64,000 nt of DNA from an uncultured Mollicutes bacterium (GTDB taxonomy: Bacteria > Bacillota_I > Bacilli_A > Acholeplasmatales > Anaeroplasmataceae), in the NCBI GenBank assembly GCA_900540175.1, contig UQFG01000002.1, forward strand, positions 89,092 to 153,091, written 5' to 3'. Below are positions 17,171 through 26,848 of the stretch, one piece after another. The notes beneath the pieces are model-generated. The model was not told where the DNA came from. It saw only the letters and a list, made by a program, of their open reading frames with translations, and did not search any database. Within the stretch, counting starts at the first letter, position 1; each line of letters opens with the position of its first letter. Both the position numbers and the translations under genes were made by a program.

Positions 17171-19081
17171 ATGGAAGAATTGAATGCCCGTGCCAAACAA
17201 GTGTTGGATTTGATGAAAAAATATTCATCCCGCTACCATATCAAAACGATCGGCAGTGAATTTTTGATTTTATCCATGTATGAAACCGAAGACAGTCTTT
17301 GTCACTTTCTTTTAGATGAATACGATGTCACCAAAGAAGAAATCGAAAAAATCACGCAGGATTTATTTATTTTAAGAAAAGAAAACGGCGAATTTAACGG
17401 CTCCATGCAGACGATTTTGCATCAAGCTCAATTGTTGGCCGGAGAAGGGAAAATCTCCGAAGAACATTTATTTATGGCCGTTTTGACATCGAGAAATACC
17501 ATTGCCTGCGCGATCTTGGAAGCCCTGGATCTCAATATCGACGAACTGATTGAAGATGTCAAAGAAATTTACGATTTCAGCCAGTCACCGACCGAAGAAT
17601 TATCGTATGTCCGCAATATTTCCAAGTTGGCTAAAAACAAAGAATTGGCCACGTTTGTTAAAAGGGATGAATATTTGAACCGATTGGATGTTATCCTTCA
17701 TCGAAAATATAAAAACAACCCGCTGTTGATCGGGAATGCCGGTGTGGGGAAAACGGCGATTGTCGAAGGATACGCCCAAAAACTGGCGGATGAAAAAAGC
17801 GATTGGAGTATTCTTTCGCTGAATTTGACGGCGATGTTGGCCGGAACGCGTTATCGCGGTGATTTCGAAGAACGGTTTGATCGATTTGTCAAAGAAATCG
17901 CCTCGAAAAAAAACGTGATTATTTTCATCGACGAAATCCATACCATTATGGGTGCGGCGACAACCGAGGGGAATTTGGATGTTGCCAATATGTTAAAACC
18001 GTTTTTGGCGCGAAGCGGAATCAAACTCATCGGGGCAACGACTTTGGAAGAATACCATAAGACGATTGCCAAAGATAAGGCCTTGTCCAGACGGTTCCAA
18101 TCGCTTTTTATCAGCGAACCGTCGTTGGAAGAAACTAAAAAAATAGTCACGGGAATCCGCCGAGATTACGAAGATTTTCATCAAGTAAGCATTTCCGATG
18201 AAGTTTTGGATTATTTGGTTTTGGAAAGCGACCGTCAAATCAACCGTAAATTTCGGCCGGATAAATGCATCGATATTTTAGATGATTTGCTGGCCAGTGC
18301 CCGAATTGCAAAGAAAAAGACCGTCGACATGGAAGATGTCGATCAAGCCATTCATTCTTATTTGGGCAATAAAACCGATCGTTTATCCGCCGCGCTTTCT
18401 TACCCCGTATTGGAAAAGTATCAATGGTTGTTTGAAAATCATTTATTGGAAGAACGGCCGTTGTTGAAAATTCATTATGAGGGGAATAAAAAAGGATTGT
18501 TGAATGTGATTGAAGATTGCATGCAGATTTTTAACATCGGGCCTGAGTGTCTGTTGAATTTGGATCTGCAAGGTTATAAAGATTCGTTTATGTTATCCAG
18601 CTTGGTCGGTGCGCCGCCGGGGTATGTCGGTTATGAGGATGAGGGGATGCTTTCCAAACATATTCTGTCGTATCCGTTTTCCGTTTTGGTTTTTAAAAAT
18701 TTCAAATTTGCCAGTCCCAATATCCAGTCGTTTCTATTAAACTTGATCAGTTGCGGCTTTTTCACCGATCAAAAAGGAAGAAGCATTTCCCTTGAAAATG
18801 TGATTATCATTTTGGAAGGGATGGAGGAAAAAGAGGTCATCGGGTTTCAAAAAAACGCATCTCATCCCTCGGATGTATTTGATGAAACCATTCGGGAAGA
18901 AGGACTTATTTCAGATCGTTTCAATGAGAAATTCCAAAAAGCCTTATCCCGAATGCATTATGAAATTTCCTTTGATTTCAATATCGATAGCAACAACAAA
19001 AAGAAAGTAGAAGAGTATTTATACCAATTCACTCGTAAAAATAAAAACGGAAAGTATGAGATCAAAGAAGAAGATTTGTAA
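17171..19081 (+). CDS. ClpC-like AAA+ chaperone with an inactivated second ATPase domain
   Basis: 636 residues from ATG 17171 (GAGGAGGG site; GTG at 17168 also possible). A Clp N-domain (about 1-135) is followed by an AAA D1 module: Walker A GNAGVGKT (188-195), Walker B IIFIDEIH (250-257), sensor GATTLEEY and arginine finger SRRFQ (306-310). No ClpC/ClpB middle coiled-coil domain is seen between D1 and D2. D2 keeps the pore loop GAPPGYVGYEDEG (480-492) and the FTDQKGR segment. However, where GPTGVGKT should be there is only HYEGNKKGLLNV, and Walker B reads VLVFKN instead of VLLDEIEK. D2 is therefore predicted not to bind or hydrolyse ATP. Role as a ClpP partner or disaggregase is unproven. 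Confidence 0.85.
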   Translation: MEELNARAKQVLDLMKKYSSRYHIKTIGSEFLILSMYETEDSLCHFLLDEYDVTKEEIEKITQDLFILRKENGEFNGSMQTILHQAQLLAGEGKISEEHLFMAVLTSRNTIACAILEALDLNIDELIEDVKEIYDFSQSPTEELSYVRNISKLAKNKELATFVKRDEYLNRLDVILHRKYKNNPLLIGNAGVGKTAIVEGYAQKLADEKSDWSILSLNLTAMLAGTRYRGDFEERFDRFVKEIASKKNVIIFIDEIHTIMGAATTEGNLDVANMLKPFLARSGIKLIGATTLEEYHKTIAKDKALSRRFQSLFISEPSLEETKKIVTGIRRDYEDFHQVSISDEVLDYLVLESDRQINRKFRPDKCIDILDDLLASARIAKKKTVDMEDVDQAIHSYLGNKTDRLSAALSYPVLEKYQWLFENHLLEERPLLKIHYEGNKKGLLNVIEDCMQIFNIGPECLLNLDLQGYKDSFMLSSLVGAPPGYVGYEDEGMLSKHILSYPFSVLVFKNFKFASPNIQSFLLNLISCGFFTDQKGRSISLENVIIILEGMEEKEVIGFQKNASHPSDVFDETIREEGLISDRFNEKFQKALSRMHYEISFDFNIDSNNKKKVEEYLYQFTRKNKNGKYEIKEEDL

Positions 19082-19142
19082 AAAAAACAGATCGACTTTT
19101 CTATCGTCGTGTTATAATAAATAAACAGGAGGATAGAGGCGT

Positions 19143-19658
19143 ATGATTTTAGAAACCAAACGACTGTATTTGCGTTTATTGCGACCATCCGATTTGCCGG
19201 ATTTACGTAAAACACTGCAAGATCCGATTGCCATGCGGGCTTACGAACATGCCTTCAGTGATGAAGAATGTATAGAGTGGTTGAAAAAACAGCAAAAACG
19301 ATATGAAGAAGACGGGTTCGGCCTTTGGGCGGTTGTGTTGAAAGATACCGACGAACTGATCGGCCAGTGCGGCATCACCTATCAAATGGTAGATGGGCAA
19401 AAAGTCGTTGAAATCGGCTATCTGTTTGAACGAAAGTATTGGCATAACGGGTATGCGATCGAAAGTGCGCAAGCCTGTAAACAATACGCTTTTGATCAAT
19501 TACAGGTCGATGCGGTTTATTCCATCATCAGACCAAGCAATGAAGCGTCGATCCGTGTCGCATTGAAAAACGGAATGAAGTTGAAAACGACGATTACCAA
19601 GCATTACTACGGCATGGATATGCCCCATAACGTTTATTGGATCGAAAATCCCAAGTAA
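19143..19658 (+). CDS. GNAT acetyltransferase (RimJ/RimL-like)
   Basis: 171 residues starting MILETKRLYLRLLRPSDLPD, the typical opening of the RimJ/RimL branch, with EIGYLFERKYWHNGYAIESA as the acetyl-CoA region and SNEASIRVALKNGMK near the end. Preceded by AGGAGG and a TATAAT at 19113-19118. Substrate unknown. Confidence 0.87.
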   Translation: MILETKRLYLRLLRPSDLPDLRKTLQDPIAMRAYEHAFSDEECIEWLKKQQKRYEEDGFGLWAVVLKDTDELIGQCGITYQMVDGQKVVEIGYLFERKYWHNGYAIESAQACKQYAFDQLQVDAVYSIIRPSNEASIRVALKNGMKLKTTITKHYYGMDMPHNVYWIENPK

Positions 19659-19673
19659 GGTTGTCAAATAAAT

Positions 19674-19702
19674 TTTACATTTGAAGAAAAATAGCGTATA
19701 AT
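19674..19702 (+). promoter_or_regulatory. degV promoter
   Basis: TTTACA (19674-19679), 17 bases, TATAAT (19697-19702). Confidence 0.7.
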
Positions 19703-19731
19703 AGGATTAAATGACAGAAGTGAGGTACGCT

Positions 19732-20598
19732 ATGAATCAAGTTAAAATTATAACGGATTCGACAAATGATTTGGATCCGAACCTTTTAAAAGAAAAAGAA
19801 GTGGTTGTTCTTCCGCTTTCCGTTAATTTTTCCGATGAGGCGTTTTTAGACGGTGTGGATATTACCACCGAACAGTTGTATCAAAAGGTGAGCGAAAAAA
19901 ACGAACTGCCCAAAACGGCAGCGATTTGCGTGGCGGATTTTGTTCAAGTGTTTGAAAAGTATGTCCAAGAAGGATACGATGTTGTTTTTACGGGAATCTC
20001 CAAACAGATGTCCAGAACGTATGAAAATGCCGTTCTTGCAGCCAATGAAGTTGCAAGCGATCGGATTTTTGTTGTTGATTCGATGAATCTGTCAACCGGT
20101 ATCGGACTTCTTGTTTTAAAGGCTTGTAAATACCGCGATGCAGGCGATTCTGCCGCAACCATCGCTCAAAAGTTAAATCAGGACAACAAACGAGTTTTAT
20201 CCCAGTTCGTCATCGATACAATGGACTATCTTCATAAAGGCGGCCGTTGTTCCTCGCTTACTAAAATCGTGGGAACATTGCTTAAAATCAAACCGTTGAT
20301 TGCGGTTCGGGACGGAAAAATGCATGTGGCGAAAAAACCGCACGGAAAAATCAAGGCAGGATTGGATTTGATGCTGCAACAGTTAAAAGACGATTCGAAT
20401 CGCTTGGATTTAGACTGCATCATCGTAACCCATTCGATGGCTTACGAATCCTGTGATTATTTGGTATCGCAAATCAAAACGTTTTTACCGGATGTTCCGC
20501 TTTACACGACTTTAGCGGGATGTGTGATTTCTTCTCATTGCGGTCCCGGTACCATCGGAATTTTATATATGGTCAAACCGGATTCGACATCGCTGTAA
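19732..20598 (+). CDS. DegV-family fatty-acid-binding protein
   Basis: ATG 19732 (MNQVKIITDSTNDLD) follows GTGAGG; the upstream ATG lies too near the promoter. 288 residues with ITDSTNDLDPN, VVFTGISKQMSRTYENA, VVDSMNLSTGIGLLV and YLHKGGRCSSLTK. DegV (FakB-like) proteins bind a single fatty acid and in some species present it to the FakA kinase for acyl-phosphate formation. No fakA gene is in view. Confidence 0.9.
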   Translation: MNQVKIITDSTNDLDPNLLKEKEVVVLPLSVNFSDEAFLDGVDITTEQLYQKVSEKNELPKTAAICVADFVQVFEKYVQEGYDVVFTGISKQMSRTYENAVLAANEVASDRIFVVDSMNLSTGIGLLVLKACKYRDAGDSAATIAQKLNQDNKRVLSQFVIDTMDYLHKGGRCSSLTKIVGTLLKIKPLIAVRDGKMHVAKKPHGKIKAGLDLMLQQLKDDSNRLDLDCIIVTHSMAYESCDYLVSQIKTFLPDVPLYTTLAGCVISSHCGPGTIGILYMVKPDSTSL

Positions 20599-20673
20599 CG
20601 ATCAAAATGTTTGTAGATACGTAAAAGTATTTATAAACATTTTTTTATTTTAACGAAAAGAAAAGCTTTCTTA

Positions 20674-20702
20674 TTTCAAATTAAAGCAGAATATGGTATG
20701 AT
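20674..20702 (+). promoter_or_regulatory. probable fhs promoter
   Basis: TTTCAA (20674-20679), 17 bases, TATGAT (20697-20702), in the 152-base gap before fhs. Confidence 0.55.
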
Positions 20703-20750
20703 TAATACAATAGACGAAATAAAATTTTTTTAGAAAAGAGGGGAAAAACG

Positions 20751-22418
20751 ATGCTTACAGATTTGGAAATCGCCCAACAAGCAACGATTTGGCCAATTGA
20801 AAAAATTGCCGAGACCATCGGTTTAAAGCCTGAAGATTTGGATTTGTACGGCCGTTATAAAGCCAAGATCCATTGGCAAGATATCAAAAAAGCGCCGCAG
20901 GAAGGCAAACTGATTTTGGTGACGGCCATTAATCCGACGAAAGCCGGCGAAGGCAAATCGACAACGACCATCGGGTTGGCCGATGCATTAAATGCCCTCG
21001 GTAAAAAAACGATGGTGGCTTTACGGGAACCGAGTTTCGGTCCGGTTATGGGGATCAAAGGCGGGGCTGCCGGCGGTGGATATGCTCAAGTGATTCCGAT
21101 GGAAGATATCAATTTGCATTTTACCGGGGATTTTCATGCCATTACGGCGGCGAACAATGCGATTGCCGCTATGATTGATAACCACCTTCATCAAGGAAAT
21201 TCCCTCCGTATTGATCCTACTAGAATTGTTTGGCATCGTTGTCTGGATCTAAACGATCGCGCCTTACGGCATGTCGTAGTGGGCTTGGGTGGCAGTGCCA
21301 ACGGTGTTCCAAGAGAAGACCATTTCGACATCAGTGTGGCATCGGAAATCATGGCCGTTTTATGCCTTTCTACGTCGGTTGAGGATTTCAGATCCCGAAT
21401 AAGTCGGATGGTTGTTGCATATACCTATGATAGAAGACCTGTTACAGTAGACGATATTCAAGCGACCGGAATCGTTACGTTGATTATGAAAGATGCGTTA
21501 ATGCCCAATCTGGTTCAAACGCTAGAACATACACCGGCGCTTGTTCACGGCGGTCCGTTTGCCAATATTGCTCATGGTTGTAATTCGGTTATCGCTACGA
21601 AAACGGCTTTGAATTTGGCGGATTACGTGGTGACGGAAGCAGGATTCGGAGCGGATCTGGGTGCGGAAAAATTTTTGGACATCAAATGTCCGACCGCTTC
21701 TTTAAAACCATCGTGTGTTGTGATCGTAGCTACGGTTCGTGCGCTTAAAATGCATGGCGGTATGAAGAAGGAAGAGTTGGAAAACGAAAATGTTGAGGCG
21801 TTGTTGAAGGGAACGGAAAATTTGAAAAAACACATCGAAAATATCCGAAAATACCATGTGCCGTATGTGATTGCCGTCAACCGGTTTCCGACCGATACGA
21901 TAGCGGAATTAAACACATTGGCCGAATGGGCCGAACAACAGGGACATCCTTACGCTTTATCGGATGTCTTCTGTTTGGGTAGTCAAGGCGGGTTGGAGTT
22001 GGCCGAGCAAGTCCTAAAACAGATTCAGGATCACGACGGAGCTTCTACCTTTCAGCCGCTTTATTCGTATGAGGAAACCGTTAAACAAAAAATCAAAACG
22101 ATTTGCCGGCAAATCTACGGAGCCGATGCGGTTACTTTCACAAAAGAAGCAAACAGTCAATTGTTGCTTTTAAAGAAAAACGGGTGGGATCATCTACCGG
22201 TTTGTATCGCCAAGACACCGTATTCCTTATCGGACAATGCGAAACTGTACGGAAGACCGGAAAACTTTCAAATCACGATTAGAGAATTGCGTCCGTCGAT
22301 CGGTGCTGGGTTTATCGTTGCGCTTGCAGGCGATATCATGACTATGCCGGGATTGCCGGAAGAACCTGCTGCGAACCATATGGATTATGTGGATGGAAAA
22401 GTAGTGGGCTTGTTTTAA
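20751..22418 (+). CDS. fhs: formate--tetrahydrofolate ligase
   Basis: ATP-dependent activation of formate to 10-formyl-tetrahydrofolate for purine and formyl-Met-tRNA synthesis. 555 residues with the P-loop region [39 protein letters not shown] and the late [20 protein letters not shown] segment. FolD at 48.4 kb completes the interconversion to methylene-tetrahydrofolate. Confidence 0.96.
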   Translation: MLTDLEIAQQATIWPIEKIAETIGLKPEDLDLYGRYKAKIHWQDIKKAPQEGKLILVTAINPTKAGEGKSTTTIGLADALNALGKKTMVALREPSFGPVMGIKGGAAGGGYAQVIPMEDINLHFTGDFHAITAANNAIAAMIDNHLHQGNSLRIDPTRIVWHRCLDLNDRALRHVVVGLGGSANGVPREDHFDISVASEIMAVLCLSTSVEDFRSRISRMVVAYTYDRRPVTVDDIQATGIVTLIMKDALMPNLVQTLEHTPALVHGGPFANIAHGCNSVIATKTALNLADYVVTEAGFGADLGAEKFLDIKCPTASLKPSCVVIVATVRALKMHGGMKKEELENENVEALLKGTENLKKHIENIRKYHVPYVIAVNRFPTDTIAELNTLAEWAEQQGHPYALSDVFCLGSQGGLELAEQVLKQIQDHDGASTFQPLYSYEETVKQKIKTICRQIYGADAVTFTKEANSQLLLLKKNGWDHLPVCIAKTPYSLSDNAKLYGRPENFQITIRELRPSIGAGFIVALAGDIMTMPGLPEEPAANHMDYVDGKVVGLF

Positions 22419-22446
22419 CAAATGAAAAAAGGAGAAGATCAAAAAA

Positions 22447-24159
22447 ATGGAACATGTCATCGGAACAAAACAGGTGATTTTGAATTTTTCGGAATTATTC
22501 TGTAAAAATGAAGTAGAGGTATTGAATTCAACTTGTTTTAAAGAAGTATGGTCGCATTTTTTGGATCATATCTACAAAATACAAAAACAGGATGTATTGA
22601 AGATTTTAAATATCTGTCCCGAACCGAAAAAAGATTTTATCATCCTTTTCAAATTGCTTTTTGAATTTAATGTTGCGGATATCAAAAAAATCAACCCTTT
22701 TTTTAAAATGATCTTGGATCATCGGGACGTATTATTTGAACTGATTGAAAATTTTTATGATTATTGGCGCCGTTTGGAACGCTACGGAATGGTGTATGCG
22801 AAAAGTAATTTCGTCGGGATCGAATCCACCACCTTTACCAACGCTATGGATCGGTTCAATACGATAATTCTAAGTACGTATCGTTCCATTTCCCAAAAAG
22901 TGTTTGGGGAAGAATTTCCCATTTATCGGGCTTTGCCGGCCGGCGTGAATGCCGCGATCTTGATTGCCAAACATCGGTGGATGGCAAAAGACAGTTGTTA
23001 TGCTTTTTTGGCATCCGCTCACGTGATCGAACAAATTTTAATTCGGCCGCCGTTTATTACGTATTCGGCGAAAAACAAGCGAACCGGAACGTACGAAGAA
23101 GTATTTGAAAACCCACTTCAACAAATCGGTAAAAAATATGCCTTTGAAGAATATTATTGTTATCAGGCTCATGTGGGAAGCGCGTTGGCTTACGTTTATT
23201 TTCATCGGGATTACTTATCGCATGGAATTACGCTTTGTAATTTGTTCGATTTTGTTCCGCTTCACAAATGCCAAGGACAAAAACCGGATATTTTATATGT
23301 TTTCGGTGCGGATATTCAAGGGGATTCCGTCTTTTATCACGATGTGGAAAACGATCTTTATATCGGTGTGGCGCCGCATAACAGCAGCATCGATTACTTC
23401 GGTTATATGAAGAAAATGTTATTGACGCTTTATAATGTCAAAATGATCGATAACGGCTATTTACCGCTTCACGGGGCTTGTGTCAATATAAAACTACGAA
23501 ACGGAAAAGAAAAAAACATCGTGATTATCGGTGATTCCGGTGCCGGAAAGAGTGAGTCGCTGGAGGCATTAAGCGAGGTTGCCGGTGATGATATATCATC
23601 GCAAGTCGTTGTTTTTGACGATATGGGAACCTTTAAAACAAACGGCAATCAAGTGATGGCATACGGAAGCGAAATCGGAGCGTTTGTTCGGTTGGATGAT
23701 ATGAAAGCAGGCTATGCTTACAAAGAAATGGATCGGGCCATTTTTATGAATCCTGATAAATTGAATTCCCGTCTTGTCGTTCCGGTTTCGACCTATTCTC
23801 AGATTATGAAAGGCTATCCGGTCGATATGGTTCTTTATGCCAATAATTACGATGATGTCGATGAGCCGCTTTCCTTTTTCAACACCAAAGAAGAGGCACT
23901 GAAGATTTTTGTCCGCGGGGCTAGAAAAGCCAAAGGAACGACGCAGGAAGTGGGATTGGTAGAGTCCTTTTTCGCCAACCCGTTCGGTCCACATCAACGC
24001 CAAAAACAAACCGAGAAATTGTTGGATCGTTATTTTGAACAATTGTTTGAAAATCATGTGGCAGTCGGAGAACTATATACCAAACTGGCGATTGCAGGGT
24101 ATGAACAAAAAGGACCGGAAGAAGCCGCAAGAAAACTGTTTGAGCAACTGGAAAAATAA
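22447..24159 (+). CDS. large P-loop kinase-like protein (HPr kinase / PEP carboxykinase fold)
   Basis: 570 residues. The C-terminal half has the HPrK/PEPCK nucleotide-binding fold: YLPLHGACV (338-346), P-loop GDSGAGKSES (362-371) and VVFDDMGTFK (388-397). The P-loop is the GDSG-x-GKSE type of HPr kinase rather than GLSGTGKTT of true ATP-PEPCK. The N-terminal 330 residues are long and helical, unlike HprK. Database annotation of such proteins as PEP carboxykinase is likely, but PEPCK catalytic motifs are not evident to me. It follows fhs by 28 bases and ends at a double terminator. Substrate unknown. Confidence 0.7.
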   Translation: MEHVIGTKQVILNFSELFCKNEVEVLNSTCFKEVWSHFLDHIYKIQKQDVLKILNICPEPKKDFIILFKLLFEFNVADIKKINPFFKMILDHRDVLFELIENFYDYWRRLERYGMVYAKSNFVGIESTTFTNAMDRFNTIILSTYRSISQKVFGEEFPIYRALPAGVNAAILIAKHRWMAKDSCYAFLASAHVIEQILIRPPFITYSAKNKRTGTYEEVFENPLQQIGKKYAFEEYYCYQAHVGSALAYVYFHRDYLSHGITLCNLFDFVPLHKCQGQKPDILYVFGADIQGDSVFYHDVENDLYIGVAPHNSSIDYFGYMKKMLLTLYNVKMIDNGYLPLHGACVNIKLRNGKEKNIVIIGDSGAGKSESLEALSEVAGDDISSQVVVFDDMGTFKTNGNQVMAYGSEIGAFVRLDDMKAGYAYKEMDRAIFMNPDKLNSRLVVPVSTYSQIMKGYPVDMVLYANNYDDVDEPLSFFNTKEEALKIFVRGARKAKGTTQEVGLVESFFANPFGPHQRQKQTEKLLDRYFEQLFENHVAVGELYTKLAIAGYEQKGPEEAARKLFEQLEK

Positions 24160-24162
24160 AAA

Positions 24163-24210
24163 AACCTACGAAAAGTAGGTTGAAAACGGCCGATTGAATC
24201 GGCTTTTTTC
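24163..24210 (+). terminator. double hairpin terminator
   Basis: Two successive hairpins, AACCTAC GAAAA GTAGGTT and GCCGATT GAATCGGC, the second followed by six T. They lie between convergent genes. Confidence 0.8.
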
Positions 24211-24213
24211 GTT

Positions 24214-24867
24214 TTACGGTTCGATTGTCAAATCGATATCGCCGTTATTGGCTTCTATTTTCATTTGATTGGGACCACCGCTTTTATATTCCGGCAAATT
24301 GCTGTTTCCTTTTTTGACGGTACAAAAAATTTCATACTGGTCCCAACTTCCTTGAATATTTCCGGTAATATGGCCGTTTTTGATTGTGGCGGAAAGATGA
24401 TCGGCCTTCAAATCATGTAAAAGAATGTTTCCGCCGTTATTGATTAGTTCGACCGTTTCGGCTTTTAAAGAAGAAACAGTCAGATTTTCATTGGTCGTTT
24501 CGATTTTTAATGTTTTAAAAAGCCGGTCGGGAAGCGAAATGGTTACCGTACGGTATTGTCGATCGGCTTTTACACCGATAAAATCATACCAATTTTTGTG
24601 TTGGGAAAGAACGATGCTTAAGGTTTGATCCTCTATTGTAAAAGCATAGGTTTCTTGATCGTCTTCAAAATAAGTTACCGAAATAGTTTCTTCGTCGTTA
24701 CCTTCCAGTTTAATTTCACGGTCGAAACAATCGACGGATAGTTCCTCGATGAAAACGGACTCCGATGAAGATAAGGTATAGGTTTTTTCTTCAAAAGAAC
24801 GGTCGTTGCTGCAAGATGTAAACAAGCATAAGTTGCCGAATAATAAGATAAATAGAATTTTTTTCAT
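24214..24867 (-). CDS. lipoprotein with DUF4097-type beta-helix domain
   Basis: A 217-residue protein with a signal peptide and lipobox (LCLFTSC, Cys about 19), so it should be lipid-anchored outside the membrane. The rest is repeated short beta strands (FKTLKIETTNENLTVSSLKA, VELINNGGNILLHDLKA, LSATIKNGHITGNIQGS, MKIEANNGDIDLTIEP), the pattern of the DUF4097 putative adhesin/beta-strand repeat family. Function unknown. It stands between the PEPCK-like gene and tetR. Confidence 0.75.
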   Translation of the reverse strand: MKKILFILLFGNLCLFTSCSNDRSFEEKTYTLSSSESVFIEELSVDCFDREIKLEGNDEETISVTYFEDDQETYAFTIEDQTLSIVLSQHKNWYDFIGVKADRQYRTVTISLPDRLFKTLKIETTNENLTVSSLKAETVELINNGGNILLHDLKADHLSATIKNGHITGNIQGSWDQYEIFCTVKKGNSNLPEYKSGGPNQMKIEANNGDIDLTIEP

Positions 24868-24939
24868 TTATTTTCCTCCTGTCCACTGCAATTATAAACT
24901 TTTGTGTAACACAAAGGTCAAGAGCGAAAACGATTTTTT

Positions 24940-25476
24940 TTAAAAATCTTCTGTCGGCAGATGTAAGGAAGCAAAATAGGCTTGGGTCATCTCTTGTGCG
25001 GTTTCTTTGCAACCGTTGGTAATCCAGTAGTAAATGACATTGTATAAAGCGCCGGCATAGGAGTAAAAAGGATATTTATAAAGAGGATGTACGTCGGTCA
25101 AATCGGAACGGGAGATAATGTAATTGTTGAACGCATCCAAAATGAATTGACCGAGTTCGGCTTTAAAAAGCGCCTGTAGTTCCCGTCGGTATTCATAGAC
25201 ATAGGCAAAGGTTCTAAAAACGTTGTCGTACCGGGCAATATGACTTAAATTGGCCGGATATTTATTTTTGTAACGATCCAATAAATCCATTAAATAATAG
25301 CGGATAATGTCTTCTTTCTTTTTGAAATTACGATAATAACTAGCTCTTGCCACGCCGGCTTTGATAACAATTTCACTGATCGTAATGGAATCGAATTCTT
25401 TTTCTTCCAACAATAAAAACAGTGCTTTGGCCATGGCACCTTTGATTTCTTTGTTTAGTTCCGACCGTTTGTCCAT
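24940..25476 (-). CDS. TetR/AcrR-family transcriptional regulator
   Basis: ATG 25476 behind an AAGGGGG site gives 178 residues. The N-terminal helix-turn-helix reads FDSITISEIVIKAGVARASY then YRNFKKKEDI, the TetR consensus; the C-terminal ligand domain has Tyr-rich helices and no known effector. It is divergent from the amide hydrolase gene, and the shared 80-base region contains a palindrome suitable as its operator, so it probably represses itself and the hydrolase. Confidence 0.88.
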   Translation of the reverse strand: MDKRSELNKEIKGAMAKALFLLLEEKEFDSITISEIVIKAGVARASYYRNFKKKEDIIRYYLMDLLDRYKNKYPANLSHIARYDNVFRTFAYVYEYRRELQALFKAELGQFILDAFNNYIISRSDLTDVHPLYKYPFYSYAGALYNVIYYWITNGCKETAQEMTQAYFASLHLPTEDF

Positions 25477-25500
25477 AGACAAATACCCCCTTTTTTGTAT

Positions 25501-25526
25501 CACATATTTTAAGTATACTATATGTG
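25501..25526. promoter_or_regulatory. candidate TetR operator
   Basis: CACATA and TATGTG form an inverted repeat spanning 26 bases, with an A/T-rich centre containing a TATACT -10-like box. It lies between the divergent tetR and hydrolase genes. Confidence 0.6.
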
Positions 25527-25556
25527 TTTTATTTTACCATAAGATGAGGTGTAAAG

Positions 25557-26744
25557 ATGAAAAAAATAATAAAAAGAATAATCGTCCTAACGCTGGCAGT
25601 TTTATTGATTGTCATCGTTGCCGGCGGAATAACGGTTTATTCCGTATGGTTTAACGAGATCAATACGGCTTTTTCGTTTAAGAAAATCCGCAATCGCGAT
25701 GATTCCCATCAAGATGGGGCTGTTTATGAAATGGATGTCAAAGGCAGTTATTACTTTGAAGATTTCTTAAAAGAAGGGGCTACTTCCGACAGTGAATTGA
25801 TCGCGTTTATCACGGAAAAAATCACAAAAGGATTGATTCCGATGAATATCACGGAAACCGATATTTCCTGCTCCGCTTTTACAGCCAAACTGCCAAACGG
25901 CGACCGTATTTTCGGTCGTAATTACGATATGGAACAAACCAATACATGTATTGTCAAAACCAATCCGTCCCATGGTTACGCATCGGTTTCCACCGTTGAT
26001 TTAAGATATCTGGGATTGGATACGAAAAAAGACGTAACCGGTTTGGTTAATCGGATTACCGCGTTGGCCGCACCTTATGTTCCGCTAGATGGAATCAATG
26101 AAAAAGGTGTTGCCTGTGCTATTTTCATGTCTTATCAAGGAGAAGACGACAAATCCTATTCCACCAATCAAACGACCGATCTTCCGGATATTACTTCAAC
26201 GACGATGCTTCGTATGATTTTAGATTATGCCGATAGTGTGGAAAAGGCAGTGGAATTGGTGCAAAAGTATGATTTGCATGATTCGGCAAACTCCAGTTTC
26301 CATTATATGGTTGCCGACAGTACCGGTAAAAGTGCCATTTTAGAATGGGTTTACGGAACGGATGCCACCGACAATGACGGAACAAAAAGAAAATTAACGG
26401 TTACGTATCAAGATTCGGATTCCGAAGTAGGCGAATTGGAAGCGGCGGCTACGGATTATCAGTGGGTCACCAATTTTATTGTGGCACCGGGCTATTATCA
26501 GAGCGATGATGAAAAAGCCGGGTTGAATCGCTATCAAATCATCGGGGAAACATTATCGAAAACAAACGGGCTTATGCAAGAGGAAAAAGACGCTTTTGAA
26601 CTGTTGAAAAACGTCGGTCAACGCCATTTAAACAGCGGTTTGACCATTCACAGTATTGTATTTAACTTAACTCAAAGAAGTTATCATATGGTAACCAACG
26701 AACATTTTGATGATGAAACGGCTTATTTCAAGTATACCGTATAA
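25557..26744 (+). CDS. membrane-anchored Ntn-type linear amide hydrolase (choloylglycine hydrolase-like)
   Basis: 395 residues. An N-terminal anchor (about 9-30, IVLTLAVLLIVIVAGGITVY) places the catalytic part outside. The core has the C45/choloylglycine hydrolase pattern: TDISCSAFTAKLPNG with the presumptive nucleophile Cys, then FGRNYDMEQ, LDGINEKGVACAIF, SSFHYMVADSTGKSAILEW and a late RYQIIGE-NVGQRH segment. Family members cleave amide bonds in bile salts, penicillin V or N-acyl-homoserine lactones; the substrate here is not known. Divergent from a TetR gene, so probably inducible. Confidence 0.78.
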   Translation: MKKIIKRIIVLTLAVLLIVIVAGGITVYSVWFNEINTAFSFKKIRNRDDSHQDGAVYEMDVKGSYYFEDFLKEGATSDSELIAFITEKITKGLIPMNITETDISCSAFTAKLPNGDRIFGRNYDMEQTNTCIVKTNPSHGYASVSTVDLRYLGLDTKKDVTGLVNRITALAAPYVPLDGINEKGVACAIFMSYQGEDDKSYSTNQTTDLPDITSTTMLRMILDYADSVEKAVELVQKYDLHDSANSSFHYMVADSTGKSAILEWVYGTDATDNDGTKRKLTVTYQDSDSEVGELEAAATDYQWVTNFIVAPGYYQSDDEKAGLNRYQIIGETLSKTNGLMQEEKDAFELLKNVGQRHLNSGLTIHSIVFNLTQRSYHMVTNEHFDDETAYFKYTV

Positions 26745-26761
26745 CCAAATAATTTAAAAAT

Positions 26762-26821
26762 AAAAAGGCATCTCTCTTTTTTGATTTAGAAAGAAAACGA
26801 AAAAGACGATATGCCTTTTTT
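26762..26821 (+). terminator. long hairpin terminator after the hydrolase
   Basis: AAAAAGGCAT pairs with ATGCCTTTTT across about 39 bases, followed by further T. The long loop makes it less certain than a compact terminator. Confidence 0.6.
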
Positions 26822-26848
26822 ATTAGGAATACCTAAAAATCAAACGAG

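Noticed and set aside
22447-24159. Plain call as ATP-dependent PEP carboxykinase
   Set aside because: The P-loop is of HPr-kinase type and the PEPCK substrate motifs were not recognised, so a neutral name is used.
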